A stretch of DNA of 64,000 nucleotides from Arthrobacter alpinus (GCF_001445575.1 NZ_CP013200.1:1612001-1676000), one strand, 5' to 3'; numbered from the stretch's first letter, positions 29,068 through 38,287 are shown. The notes: generated by a model from the sequence alone, not told the origin. A program made the numbers and translations.

Positions 29068-30690
29068 TCAGCTGCCGCTGGGCGTGTTGGCGTCCGTGAA
29101 AATACGGCACTGGCTGTTCCATGTATCTGTCAGGAATTCATCGGCATAGGCTCCCAGCAGGTTGCCACCACTTCGCGTGAACTTGTAGAGCTGGGCTGAA
29201 CCCATGCCGTTGATGAACCAATTGAATCCCATGGGGTGATTTTGCACCGCCCTGGCCGTAATGGTGCGCTCGGCCAGGCTGAGCAGCCCCACGCTGCGCA
29301 GGACTGCCTTGACGGCGTCGCGTTTGCCCTTGGACACGTTGCTCGGGGCAAAAGTGAGCAAGTCCTGGCCCGTTGCCGAGGCATAGCGGCGATTGACGTA
29401 ACCCTCATACCAGTCACGGTTGCGTGTGATGTTGGGGTGCAAGTCGCCCCATGCAAGGTAGACCTCCCGGTCCAGCATGGGCAGCGCCCAAGCGTAGCCA
29501 AAGAACTCGTAGTTTCGCACCGAGTTGTTGATGTACTTCGTTTGGCGCTCACGAACGTTCCAGTATTCCAGCGCGGTCAGGCGGGACTCCACCGAGCCGT
29601 CGTACCCAATTTCGTCCAGGAATGCTTCGATGGTATTGAGCAGCCGGGCATTCTTGTAGACGGCACCATTGTCCGGTTGCAGGGTGTAGTGGTGGTGCAG
29701 GATGAGATCCTTGATTTGCTCCCGGGAAACGTTGGGGTCATCCAGAATTTCCTCGTCATGCATATTTCCCACAATGGTGTGGCCCGGCAGGAAGATGGCA
29801 TCGTCGTCGACCAGCCCCTGCTCCTTGAGCCAGCGGACTGCAAACCAGTCCTGGACGTGGGGCAGGGACGCCCCTGCGTGGGTGAACTTGATGAAGTCAG
29901 CCGTCTCGGCGGTGTCCCAGCTGCTACGGATCTCTTCTTCCACGTAGGGGCAGAACAACCACTTTTGCCCCAGTGCCGCGGCCACCTTTTCGCTGATGAG
30001 CACCTCAGAGGTCCTGCCCGTGCCGTAGGTGAAGTTCACGACGTTCTCGTAGCCGGCGTCCTTGAGGTAAACGCTGAGCAGCCGTGAATCCAGTCCGCCG
30101 CTGAGGGGGATCACCAATTGGCGTCCGTTGGCATGGGCCAACAGTCTCGACATGGTCGCGTCAAGGGCGGCGGTGAAGTGCTTGTCCACGGCAGTGGTGT
30201 CGGTGATGTGAAGGCCTGAGTATTCCACCCGGCGGTGGAAAACACCAGTGACGTCCCCCGAACGGCTGACCGAGACCACTTCTCCGGCCTGAACCTGCGA
30301 AACTCCCGCGTAGAGCGTGTTGGGGCCCGCTGCGTAGGCTGAATGACGGAACTCAATGCGGGAGTCGTAGTCGGCCGCGTAGTCAGCCCCCGTACGTCCA
30401 AGTGCCAAGGCATCATCGGAAACTGCCACGACACCGCCGTCGACCGAGTAAAACAGCGGGAAGCTGCGGATGGGATCCTCGATGAGAGTGACCTCATGAT
30501 CCGTGAGCACCAGCGCCGCGTAGTGGCCCGTAACCGTGCGAAGCCCCTCTACGAGTCCACCTTCGCGGGCCAAGATCCGGACAAGCTGATCGTCGCAGCT
30601 TTCATCGCCCACCACCCAGAGTGTTGTGGAATCGGAAATGGAATGGGAGCGCCACTGGCGACGGGTGAGGATGGGAGACACTAAAGACAT
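29068..30690 (-). CDS. Asparagine-synthase-like protein without a glutaminase Cys
   Basis: A 540-residue protein related to glutamine-hydrolysing asparagine synthetases. The ATP-pyrophosphatase loop SGGLDSR is at 197-203 within LVIPLSGGLDSRLLS. The N-terminal region (1-160) resembles the class II amidotransferase fold (VTLIEDPIRSFPLFY, ALALGRTG) but begins MSLVSPILTRRQ, so the Cys at position 2 needed for glutamine hydrolysis is absent. Such homologues occur in capsule and glycan loci and may amidate sugars or use free ammonia; the real reaction is unknown. It is divergent from the GT4 gene at 30800, with 109 bases for two promoters. Confidence 0.8.
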   Translation of the reverse strand: MSLVSPILTRRQWRSHSISDSTTLWVVGDESCDDQLVRILAREGGLVEGLRTVTGHYAALVLTDHEVTLIEDPIRSFPLFYSVDGGVVAVSDDALALGRTGADYAADYDSRIEFRHSAYAAGPNTLYAGVSQVQAGEVVSVSRSGDVTGVFHRRVEYSGLHITDTTAVDKHFTAALDATMSRLLAHANGRQLVIPLSGGLDSRLLSVYLKDAGYENVVNFTYGTGRTSEVLISEKVAAALGQKWLFCPYVEEEIRSSWDTAETADFIKFTHAGASLPHVQDWFAVRWLKEQGLVDDDAIFLPGHTIVGNMHDEEILDDPNVSREQIKDLILHHHYTLQPDNGAVYKNARLLNTIEAFLDEIGYDGSVESRLTALEYWNVRERQTKYINNSVRNYEFFGYAWALPMLDREVYLAWGDLHPNITRNRDWYEGYVNRRYASATGQDLLTFAPSNVSKGKRDAVKAVLRSVGLLSLAERTITARAVQNHPMGFNWFINGMGSAQLYKFTRSGGNLLGAYADEFLTDTWNSQCRIFTDANTPSGS

Positions 30691-30799
30691 ACGGTAATTC
30701 TCTCACTTGCAGTGGTGTGGCGGATACGAGCAAAAGGGTTCCGCGTCCCCGCGTAGAATGTCACAGACCGGCGCCAACAGAAAAAGGGCACTTTAGAAA

Positions 30800-31963
30800 A
30801 TGCACGTACTATTTGTACCTTCCTGGTATCCAGCTGACCCGACTGACTTCTCCGGCAGTTTCTTCATCGAGCAAGCCCAGGCACTCGTCCATGCCGGACA
30901 CACGGTCGGCGTCATCAGTGTCAAGGGCATTCCGATATATTCCCCCTCCCAAATCCGGGGAAAGTCAGCTGGCATTCGCCACAGTGTTGAGGTTGGCATC
31001 AACACTTACCGTCTGGATAAGGTGTTGCCATTTCCCAAGGTTCCCGGCGGCAATGAGCGCGTCATCCTGCATGCATGGCGGACGCTGCTGACCCGGTATA
31101 TTCGCGAAAACGGCAAGCCTGATGTCCTTCATGCCCATGCTATGTTCCCTGGCGGGGTGGTGGCCCATGCACTCTCGGATGAGTTCGGGATACCTTTCAT
31201 AGTCACCGAACACAGGCCCTCGTCCATGGACAGGCTCAAGGAAAAATGGAACGGAGTCCATGGGCGCCGGGCGGCAATGGCTGCGTCGTCCCTGGTGGCC
31301 GTGGCGCGTGGCTTTGTGCCGGAGCTCAACACGGCGTACGGCATTGACCGGGACAAATGGGAGTACGTACCAGGGCTTCTGAGCCCCCAATTCCAGAACA
31401 TTCCCACCCGCACTATCCCGGACGGCCCATTCACGTTCGGCCATGTGTCGCATCTGGACCCCGGCAAGCGGGTGGACAGGTTGATCGAAGCATTTGCTGA
31501 GCAGTTCCGCCACGTTGACAATGTCAGGTTGCGAATTGCCGGCGATTCCGTCCACAAGTCCGGGCTGGTGGCCCTGGCTGCGCAACAGGGCGTCGCCGAC
31601 AAGGTCGACTTTGTGGGCGCTATCGCACGGGAAAACATCGTTGCCGAATTCAGCTCCGCCCACGTCTTTGTCTTGCCCAGTGTTGCTGAAGCGTTCGGCA
31701 CAGTCCTTTGGGAGGCCATGGCCTGCGGCCTGCCGCTGGTTTCAACGGCAACATGGGCGGGGCGAAACGCCATAGTTGAGACCAACGGCGTACTGGCTGG
31801 CATCGATAATATTGAAGAGCTGGGCCAGGCGATGGTGTACATCAAGGAGAACTTCCACTCCTACGATCCTGCTGCGATCCGGGCGATTTGCGTGGACCAC
31901 TGCGGGCGCGAGGCGTTCATTTCCCAGTATGAGGCCATCTACGCGAAGGCGATCACCAGCTAG
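30800..31963 (+). CDS. GT4 family glycosyltransferase
   Basis: A GT-B glycosyltransferase of 387 residues. The N-terminus VLFVPSWYPADPTDFSGSFF is typical of GT4 surface-glycan enzymes, followed by HAHAMFPGGVVAHAL and FIVTEHRPSSMDRL. The donor domain contains FTFGHVSHLDPGKRVDRLIE and the E-x7-E segment in SVAEAFGTVLWEAMACGLPL. ATG 30800 is the first codon after the divergent promoter region. A strong terminator follows directly, so it is a single-gene unit. Donor and acceptor are unknown. Confidence 0.88.
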   Translation: MHVLFVPSWYPADPTDFSGSFFIEQAQALVHAGHTVGVISVKGIPIYSPSQIRGKSAGIRHSVEVGINTYRLDKVLPFPKVPGGNERVILHAWRTLLTRYIRENGKPDVLHAHAMFPGGVVAHALSDEFGIPFIVTEHRPSSMDRLKEKWNGVHGRRAAMAASSLVAVARGFVPELNTAYGIDRDKWEYVPGLLSPQFQNIPTRTIPDGPFTFGHVSHLDPGKRVDRLIEAFAEQFRHVDNVRLRIAGDSVHKSGLVALAAQQGVADKVDFVGAIARENIVAEFSSAHVFVLPSVAEAFGTVLWEAMACGLPLVSTATWAGRNAIVETNGVLAGIDNIEELGQAMVYIKENFHSYDPAAIRAICVDHCGREAFISQYEAIYAKAITS

Positions 31964-31966
31964 AAC

Positions 31967-32014
31967 CAACAAAAAACTCGTTGCCCGCAACTGCGGACAG
32001 CGAGTTTTTTGTTG
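31967..32014 (+). terminator. Rho-independent terminator after the GT4 gene
   Basis: CAACAAAAAACTCG (31967-31980) pairs perfectly with CGAGTTTTTTGTTG (32001-32014); the loop contains a further GC pairing. The T6 run makes this a classic terminator on the plus strand. Confidence 0.9.
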
Positions 32015-32039
32015 TCCGGGAGACTCCCGGGCTCAGATG

Positions 32040-32452
32040 TCTTGCCCAGTTCTCGAGCTGGGTGAAGGCCACATCCATGGGAACGGCGGCACGCAGTTTG
32101 AGCCGCTTAGCCAAAGGTCCCGAGGTAAGGGACGCCGTTGACGCAGCCCCCAACGACTATGGCAAACGGTCCCTGCTGGGCGCAGCCTCGATTTTGGCGA
32201 ATGGGTAAAGACGCGACGCTGCCATGTTCATTGCGGCGGCTGGCTCCAGCGTGCTTGCGTAATTCTTCGATGATCCGGTCATGGAAGTGTTTTGGATCAA
32301 CTCACCAGTTCAGATACTGGTGGGGCAGCGCTGAGAATCGGAGTTGGCGGGCGTCAGCTTCACCGGCCGAAAGGTTCGGGACTTGGTGGCAAGGATGCTC
32401 AAGTGTTCCGGTCTGCGTCTAGGCCTCAACTTACCCTTTGTGGATGCGGCCC
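32040..32452 (+). pseudogene. Decayed 5' fragment of a tadA (cpaF) gene
   Basis: Translated pieces in shifting frames match the first ~130 residues of the intact TadA at 33990-35213. Examples: GPEVRDAVDAAPNDYGKRSL against GPEVRALVDAAVNDYGERSL; MEVFWINSPVQILVGQR against IEEIWLNAPHQVFVARH; ESELAGVSF then VRDLVARMLKCSGLRL against ESELTTLQF then VSDLVERMLKSSGRRL; and LPFVDAALP against SPFVDAALP. At least three stops and frame changes interrupt it. The match ends at 32450, where the sequence switches to a galE remnant. Confidence 0.85.
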
Positions 32453-32550
32453 TGCCAACCTAGACTGGTCCGCACACGGCAGCCTGGCGCAAACGTATGA
32501 AAACCGCTTGCGCTGGCATCGCGAGAACCCCGTCGGCCTACAGATCGTAG
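32453..32550 (+). pseudogene. Decayed 3' end of galE
   Basis: LDWSAHGSLAQTYENRLRWH followed by RENPVG matches the last 30 residues of GalE ([20 protein letters not shown], then FNNPQG). Near the end one extra base shifts frame, after which GGC-TAC-AGA-TCG-TAG mirrors the GalE ending Gly-Tyr-Glu-Ser-stop. It abuts the tadA fragment directly, with no start of its own. The intact galE ends at 28560. Confidence 0.82.
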
Positions 32551-32563
32551 CAACCCCCTGTAG

Positions 32564-33750
32564 TTAGGCGCCAATCCGGCGTTTGACTGAGCGCAGCAGA
32601 CTCTTCCCCAGCGAGCCATCTACCTGGGCCGGTGGCGGTTCAGGGTAAAGCTTCCCAGCCTCAGCCAGTTTGCGCGCCACCAGGGCGGGAAGATTTAGGC
32701 GCAGGGTATTGCTTGTGGGCGCCGAAACGATTCCGCCGGCGTCCACGTAACTCCAACCAGAGCCGAGGTCCAGCACTGATTGATGCTTGACATCGTAGTA
32801 GCCGGCCTTGGCGCCAATCACAGTGCCTGTGGCGCCAGCCGCGGCAGCCAGCACATGGAAATGGAAACGGGTTGTCAACCATTCTTGGCTGGCCGTCAGA
32901 GGCAGGCCGTTGAGCCAAATCTCGGAAAACGGGATGAAGTTTTCTTCTGGGATCAGGTCCCGAAGCTGTTCAAATGCGGTCCTGTCCGAGCCCGGAATGG
33001 CTTCAAAGTAGTGAACGCTGCGGCCGGCTGCCGTTGCCGTTGCAATGCGTTCGCGGGCGAGCGCCACAGCTTGGTCCAGATAGCCGTCGTCGGATGTGTC
33101 ATTTTGGATGCAGATGCACAAACTGCTAGCAGCTAGCGAATTTCGCCCCATTTCTGCGCTCGCACCCAAGAATGCATCATCAATTCCCGGACCAACGCCA
33201 AAAGTGCGTACGCTGGCGTCGTCCCGCGCGCTGGCGTATTCGAAACCATTGAACAGTGAATCGGCGTCAATGCTGCCTTGCTCGTCAAAAGGCATGAGCC
33301 CCAGCCCGGTGGCAAACAAGCGCGCCCCTGACATTTCGCGCACGGCACGCATGCCGGCAATCAGGCCATAGTGTTGCGGCCACATTCCGTTGATGTAGCC
33401 CCCGCCCAAAAGATGCAGGGAACCGGCCTGGCGCAGGCGCAGAAGACCAAGATCGTAGTGAGGCGAGCCCAGGTTCTTGACCAAATCGGTGACACGGGCG
33501 TCCATGTCCGCCGGAGCGAGCCCGGCAGAATCTGCCACGGCCCTCCAAGAGTATTGGTGACACGCAACTTGGGGTGCAGGCCGGCAAAAAGAACCTGGGC
33601 CAGCCCGGGGTGCGGGCAGTCCAAATAAACTTCCGTGTCGGGCTGGGTCCTGGCCAAGTATCGCAGCCATGACGCTGCAATGAATTCATCGCCAAAATTG
33701 GGGTTCCCCGACGGTGCGACGAGGTAAATGGAGTGCGCGGTCATGCTCAT
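32564..33750 (-). pseudogene. Polysaccharide pyruvyl transferase, frame broken near 33541-33546
   Basis: From ATG 33750 the frame reads SIYLVAPSGNPNFGDEFIAA and continues to LRVTNTLGG; the protein then continues in another frame as RAVADSAGLAPADMDARV and runs to 32564. One extra base in the C-run region at 33541-33546 (plus strand) restores 395 residues. Family features are the N-terminal NFGDEF and LLGGGYINGMW, and a late HFHVLAAAAGATGTVIGAKA. These enzymes add pyruvate ketals to glycans using phosphoenolpyruvate. It may be a sequencing indel rather than a dead gene. Confidence 0.78.
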
Positions 33751-33989
33751 AGATTATCTGATGTGCTCATTTAATTTCGGATATGTCTATTCGTGCGAAT
33801 ACCGGTTGCTTCCGCGCAAGTGACTTGTCAGGGGCGCCGTGGTGCTGCCGTCAAGCAGTAATAGTCAGCAGCCGCAGAGGGCACTTATCCACAGGTTGAA
33901 AAATTGCCCCTATCGCGCCCCCGAGCTGCAGGGCTAAGCTCTTGAGAAATGGCATAGGTGATCACCGCAAAGGGGCGGACGTGGTCTGA

Positions 33990-35213
33990 TTGGATGCGCT
34001 GGCACAAGTTGAGGATGAAGTCCGTGAACTCATCCGCCGCAGAGGCCTCGACCCGCTGCGGGAAGGCCCGGAAGTCCGTGCCTTGGTCGATGCAGCTGTC
34101 AACGACTACGGTGAGCGGTCTTTGCTCGGTGCGGTGCCAGCGCTTTCCCAAGCTGCCGATGCCAAACGGACGGTGTTCAACGCCGTCGCAGGTTTCGGGG
34201 CTCTGCAGCCCCTCCTTGAGGACCCGGACATTGAAGAAATATGGCTCAATGCCCCACACCAGGTGTTTGTCGCACGGCACGGTGAATCTGAGCTCACCAC
34301 TTTGCAGTTCACCGCCCAGCAGGTGAGTGACCTGGTCGAACGCATGCTGAAGAGTTCTGGCCGGCGGCTGGATTTGAGCAGTCCTTTTGTTGATGCTGCG
34401 CTTCCAGACGGCAGCCGCCTGCACGTGGTGATACCAGATATCACCCAGAAGCACTGGGCAGTGAACATCCGCAAATTCACCGCCCGGGCTAGCCGACTGG
34501 ACCATCTGGTCGAACTGGGATCTCTGACCCCTCAGGCGGCAAGGTTTCTTGGTGCGGCCGTCAGCAGCGGGCTCAACATACTGGTCTCCGGCGCCACGCA
34601 AGCAGGTAAGACCACCATGCTCAATTGCCTCGCCGCCGGCATCGGATCACGTGAGCGCGTGGTGACAGTTGAAGAGATCTTCGAGTTGAAACTGCCTCTC
34701 AGGGACGTGGTGGGTCTGCAATGCCGCCAACCCAACCTTGAAGGAATGGGTGAGATCCCGCTGCGGAGACTGGTCAAAGAAGCTCTGCGTATGCGTCCGG
34801 ACCGGCTGATCGTAGGGGAGGTGCGCGAGGCCGAAAGCCTCGACATGCTGATCGCCTTGAACAGTGGTTTGCCAGGGATGGCCTCAGTGCATGCCAACTC
34901 AGCGCACGACGCCGTGGTCAAGATCTGCACACTCCCACTATTAGCTGGCGAAAACATCACTGCTGCCTTCGTCTTGCCAACAGTGGCGGCCTGCATCGAC
35001 CTAGTGGTGCACTGCGTCCGGGCACCCAACGGCCGGCGATCAGTGGGTCAAATACTTGCCTTGGGGCGCCGCGTGGAAAACGGCATCATCGAATCAAGCT
35101 TGGTCTTTGAAACCGTCAATGGGCGGCTGGAAGCCTCAGAAACCGCCATGCCTGCCCCGGAAAAGTTCGCCGCGGCGGGCTACAACGTGGCCTCCTTGAT
35201 GGGAGAATCCTGA
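33990..35213 (+). CDS. tadA: Tad pilus assembly ATPase
   Basis: A CpaF/TadA-type secretion ATPase of 407 residues that powers Flp pilus assembly. The N-terminal domain (1-130) precedes the ATPase core: Walker A GATQAGKTT at 201-209, Asp/Glu box VVTVEEIFELKLP, and LRMRPDRLIVGEVREAESLD, then GLPGMASVHANSAHDAV with the His box. TTG 33990 is used because an in-frame TGA lies just upstream. It overlaps tadB by one base. It is the intact counterpart of the decayed fragment at 32040-32452. Confidence 0.9.
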   Translation: MDALAQVEDEVRELIRRRGLDPLREGPEVRALVDAAVNDYGERSLLGAVPALSQAADAKRTVFNAVAGFGALQPLLEDPDIEEIWLNAPHQVFVARHGESELTTLQFTAQQVSDLVERMLKSSGRRLDLSSPFVDAALPDGSRLHVVIPDITQKHWAVNIRKFTARASRLDHLVELGSLTPQAARFLGAAVSSGLNILVSGATQAGKTTMLNCLAAGIGSRERVVTVEEIFELKLPLRDVVGLQCRQPNLEGMGEIPLRRLVKEALRMRPDRLIVGEVREAESLDMLIALNSGLPGMASVHANSAHDAVVKICTLPLLAGENITAAFVLPTVAACIDLVVHCVRAPNGRRSVGQILALGRRVENGIIESSLVFETVNGRLEASETAMPAPEKFAAAGYNVASLMGES

Positions 35214-36067
35214 TGTCCGCGGTGGTGGGTCTACTGGCCGGGCTGGGCATGTTCATGATCTGGACGGCGTGTTGGAGTACACCCCCGCGCACCCCCTTGC
35301 CTGGACGGCGCAGCAAGGTAGCTACGTTGCTCCACCAAGCTGGTGTTGCGCAGGTGAGCCCGGCCTCGTTGATCCTCAGCACGGCGGTGCTTGCCGTGCT
35401 TGTGGTGTTGATTTCCTTCGTGCTGACCGGGGCGCCGGCCATAGCGCTGTGTTTTGGCCTGTTCAGTGCCTATCTTCCGTTTGCGTTGCTGCAGATGCGG
35501 GCACGACGCCGGGCGGCCCTCATGCGCGATCTCTGGCCTGACGTGGTGGACCATTTACGCTCAGCTATCAGGGCTGGGCTGTCTCTTCCTGAGGCGTTGG
35601 TTCAGCTGGGCAGCAAGGGCCCTGTCCAGCTGCGTGAGGAGTTCACGGCGTTTGGAGCTGATTACAGGGCTAGCGGCCACTTCGAAAGTGCCCTGCAAAG
35701 ACTCAAATCGTCCTTGGCGGATCCTGTGGCGGACAGAATTATTGAGGCTTTACGGCTCACCCGTGATGTGGGCGGCTCTGACTTGGGCAAGCTGCTGGGA
35801 ACCCTCTCAGAGTTCCTGCGAGACCACGCCAGAACCCGGAGCGAGTTGGAGGCACGGCAGTCGTGGACGGTCAACGCAGCCCGTCTGGCCGTGGCCGCGC
35901 CCTGGATTGTTCTGATGCTCATGGCCACTCGTCCTGAAGCAATCCAGGCGTACAACTCTGCTGCGGGCTGGGTGGTACTTGGCGGAGGGCTGGTGCTCTC
36001 CGTACTTTGCTACCGCATTATGCTTCGCATTGGTGCGCTGCCCGAGGAACAACGGGTACTGCAATGA
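35213..36067 (+). CDS. tadB: Tad pilus membrane platform protein TadB
   Basis: A type II secretion F domain protein of 284 residues. Hydrophobic segments near residues 1-20, 50-90 and 230-275 flank a cytoplasmic domain with RDLWPDVVDHLRSAIRAGLS and EALRLTRDVGGSDLGKLLGT, characteristic of TadB. It forms the inner-membrane platform with TadC. The start overlaps tadA and the stop overlaps tadC (ATGA). Confidence 0.88.
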   Translation: MSAVVGLLAGLGMFMIWTACWSTPPRTPLPGRRSKVATLLHQAGVAQVSPASLILSTAVLAVLVVLISFVLTGAPAIALCFGLFSAYLPFALLQMRARRRAALMRDLWPDVVDHLRSAIRAGLSLPEALVQLGSKGPVQLREEFTAFGADYRASGHFESALQRLKSSLADPVADRIIEALRLTRDVGGSDLGKLLGTLSEFLRDHARTRSELEARQSWTVNAARLAVAAPWIVLMLMATRPEAIQAYNSAAGWVVLGGGLVLSVLCYRIMLRIGALPEEQRVLQ

Positions 36068-37002
36068 CGGGGCACCTGCTGGTGGTGACCGGCGTGGGGC
36101 TCGTCCTAGGGGCCGGGCTGTGGCTGATCATGGTGCGGCTCCCTGTCATGCGCCAGCCCAGCTTTGCCCAACGAGTGGAACCCCAACTACGCACGGCGAC
36201 AAGCCGCTCACGGCTGTTGGACGGTGACGAGTCCGGGCCGCTCTTCGGACCGCTAGAACGCATAGCTCGAGTGGTTATGAAGGACGCCGTTCAGCGCCTT
36301 GGCCGGATCAACATCAGTGTCCACGGGCTCAACGCCCGGCTAGCCCAGGCTGGCCGGGTGGAGAGCGCGCTGGAGTTTCGTGCAGCCCAATTGATGTTTG
36401 CCGGTTCCGGTCTCGCCGCCGGTCTGCTGTTGTCCCTGTTTCTGCTGTGGCAGGGGAGCGTGAATCTCATGGGTGCGGTATTCCTGACACTGGCCCCCAT
36501 GCTGGGTGGATATTTGCTGTACGACTACCTGCTCAGCGTCAGGATCCAACGCAGACAGGCCCGGATGTTGGCTGAATTCCCTGCGCTGGCAGAGCTCATG
36601 GCATTAGCCGTAGGCGCGGGGGAGAGCGCCGCCAGCGCGCTGGATCGTGTGGCGCGCTCATCGTCAGGGGTGCTCTCCAACGAATTTGGAACGGTCCTGA
36701 TGCAAACCCGTACAGGGATGCCGTTGGTGGAGGCACTGAATCAATTCTCGGAGAGAGTGAATGTGCCGGCACTGGCACGATTTGTTGACGGCATCAGTGT
36801 CGCGATCAACAGGGGAACCCCGTTGGCCGATGTGTTGCGTGCTCAAGCTCAAGACGTACGGGATGTGGCTAAGCGCGAACTCATGGAAGCGGCAGGACGC
36901 AAGGAAATCGGCATGATGGTTCCTCTCATCTTCGGGGTATTGCCGCTGACGGTGGTCTTCGCCGTATTCCCTGGCCTGGCGCTGCTGCAGTTTGGTTTCT
37001 AA
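36064..37002 (+). CDS. tadC: Tad pilus membrane platform protein TadC
   Basis: A second T2SF-domain protein, 312 residues from ATG 36064, which overlaps the tadB stop by four bases. It has an N-terminal hydrophobic helix, a central pair of spans, the conserved block LAEFPALAELMALAVGAGES and a C-terminal PLIFGVLPLTVVFAVFPGL span. TadB and TadC typically work together to extrude the Flp pilus. An upstream in-frame start at 36007 would overlap tadB by 60 bases and is less likely. Confidence 0.87.
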   Translation: MTGHLLVVTGVGLVLGAGLWLIMVRLPVMRQPSFAQRVEPQLRTATSRSRLLDGDESGPLFGPLERIARVVMKDAVQRLGRINISVHGLNARLAQAGRVESALEFRAAQLMFAGSGLAAGLLLSLFLLWQGSVNLMGAVFLTLAPMLGGYLLYDYLLSVRIQRRQARMLAEFPALAELMALAVGAGESAASALDRVARSSSGVLSNEFGTVLMQTRTGMPLVEALNQFSERVNVPALARFVDGISVAINRGTPLADVLRAQAQDVRDVAKRELMEAAGRKEIGMMVPLIFGVLPLTVVFAVFPGLALLQFGF

Positions 37003-37084
37003 ATGGACACACACAACAGCTCCCACAGCGCTTCATGGAAAGCTTCACTGAAATTAGAAAAACAGCAGTTGGAAAGGAAACATC

Positions 37085-37384
37085 ATGCGCGTCATCGAAA
37101 AAGCGATGTGGGCGGCAACGGCGCTGTTCACAGCTTGTATGTACCTGGTGGACCACGGGTACCGGAAGTGCCAGGGGTATCAGCGGCAGGTGCGAGAAGA
37201 TCATGGCCGGCGGCGGTCCCTGCTCATCGTTTTCAGACCAGCAACAGGCCGAAGCGCCGGAGACGTTCCCGGATGGGTACTCATCACCTTGATGAGCGCA
37301 GTCCTGGTGGCCGGGCTACTGGCCATCGCGGGACCTGCACTTCAAGGACTGTTCAACCAAGCCATGGAGCAAGTCCAGCCCTAG
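37085..37384 (+). CDS. Flp pilin-like small membrane protein
   Basis: A 99-residue protein at the usual place of the pilin gene in actinobacterial tad operons. Its C-terminal half (GDVPGWVLITLMSAVLVAGL, then LAIAGPALQGLF) is a single hydrophobic helix preceded by Gly-Asp, resembling micrococcal Flp-type pilins. The N-terminal half has a short hydrophobic stretch and a basic region. AAGGA precedes ATG 37085. The Glu at +5 found in classic Flp pilins is not evident, and no prepilin peptidase gene is in the window. Confidence 0.65.
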   Translation: MRVIEKAMWAATALFTACMYLVDHGYRKCQGYQRQVREDHGRRRSLLIVFRPATGRSAGDVPGWVLITLMSAVLVAGLLAIAGPALQGLFNQAMEQVQP

Positions 37385-37407
37385 GTCGATCACAAGTCGC
37401 TGTTCTG

Positions 37408-37818
37408 ATGCGCTCGCCTAACCTCGGGCAGTCTCCTCTGCGGGTGCGCTCTGGTGACAGCGGGGCTGCTGTTGTGGACTTTGTCTTGGTGGGTGCGTTG
37501 GTGACAGTGATCTTTGTGGCCCTGCTTCAGCTGGCCTTAGTACTGCATGTCCGCAACACCATGGCGGATGCGGCGTCATCCGCGGCCCGATACGGGGCAT
37601 TGGGGGACCGGTCCGCCGAAGACGCTAGGGCCCGGGCCATCCTGCTCATGGATGGGGCACTCGGCCCGAACTATGTGCAGGACGTGTCCGTGAGCGTCAA
37701 AAATCAGGATGGTCTGGAGATCCTCGAAGTGTCCATCAACGCGCCGCTGCCGTTGCTGGGATTCTTCGGCCCAACACGGTCCTTGGAGATGACTGGACAT
37801 GCCGTCATCACCCGATGA
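37408..37818 (+). CDS. tadE: TadE-like pilus protein
   Basis: A 136-residue minor pilin-like protein from ATG 37408. After a short basic N-terminus the TadE signature appears: GDSGAAVVDFVLVGALVTVI, then VALLQLALVLHVRNTMADAA, followed by SSAARYGALG. TadE proteins are pseudopilins processed and incorporated into the pilus machine. It overlaps the next gene by 20 bases. A longer upstream in-frame start (37003) would run through the pilin gene and is rejected. Confidence 0.82.
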   Translation: MRSPNLGQSPLRVRSGDSGAAVVDFVLVGALVTVIFVALLQLALVLHVRNTMADAASSAARYGALGDRSAEDARARAILLMDGALGPNYVQDVSVSVKNQDGLEILEVSINAPLPLLGFFGPTRSLEMTGHAVITR

Positions 37819-38287
37819 ACACCAAACCCGGCCGGACGGTGGGGCAGCGCTCAGTGGCAGCGCCGGAACTGGTCATGGCCCGGAAACTGGCAGTGCCATT
37901 GTTGAGTTCATTTTTCTGGCGGTGTTGCTCATGGTTCCTGTGGCCTATTTGATCCTCACGGTGGGCCAGATCCAGGGCGGAGCCTACGCCGCCGTGGGTG
38001 CGGCGGATCAGGCAGCCAAGGTGTTCGTGCTGCACAAGGACCTCCCGGCAGCACATCAAGCCGCAGAACAGGCTGTTCGTCTGGCCGTTCAGGATATGGG
38101 TTTTGATCCCGACGCGGCGGTACTTTCCATCAGCTGCGACCCCGGCTGTGCCACAGCGGGAGCCACCGTCCGTGCTCATGTTGAGCTTCGAGTGGAATTG
38201 CCCGTGGTGGGTGCGCTGCCGGGGGTCAACGCGACGGCCGCAACGGTGGAATCCAGCGCCATGCAAAAGGTGGGCCGTTTCAAATGA
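37799..38287 (+). CDS. TadE/TadF-like pilus protein
   Basis: A 162-residue protein with one N-terminal membrane helix preceded by GSAIVEF, the TadE-type processing region: ETGSAIVEFIFLAVLLMVPV. The rest is extracytoplasmic, with two Cys in SISCDPGCATAG that could form a disulphide. It overlaps the genes on both sides, so it belongs to the tad operon, probably as a second minor pilin. Confidence 0.78.
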   Translation: MPSSPDEHQTRPDGGAALSGSAGTGHGPETGSAIVEFIFLAVLLMVPVAYLILTVGQIQGGAYAAVGAADQAAKVFVLHKDLPAAHQAAEQAVRLAVQDMGFDPDAAVLSISCDPGCATAGATVRAHVELRVELPVVGALPGVNATAATVESSAMQKVGRFK

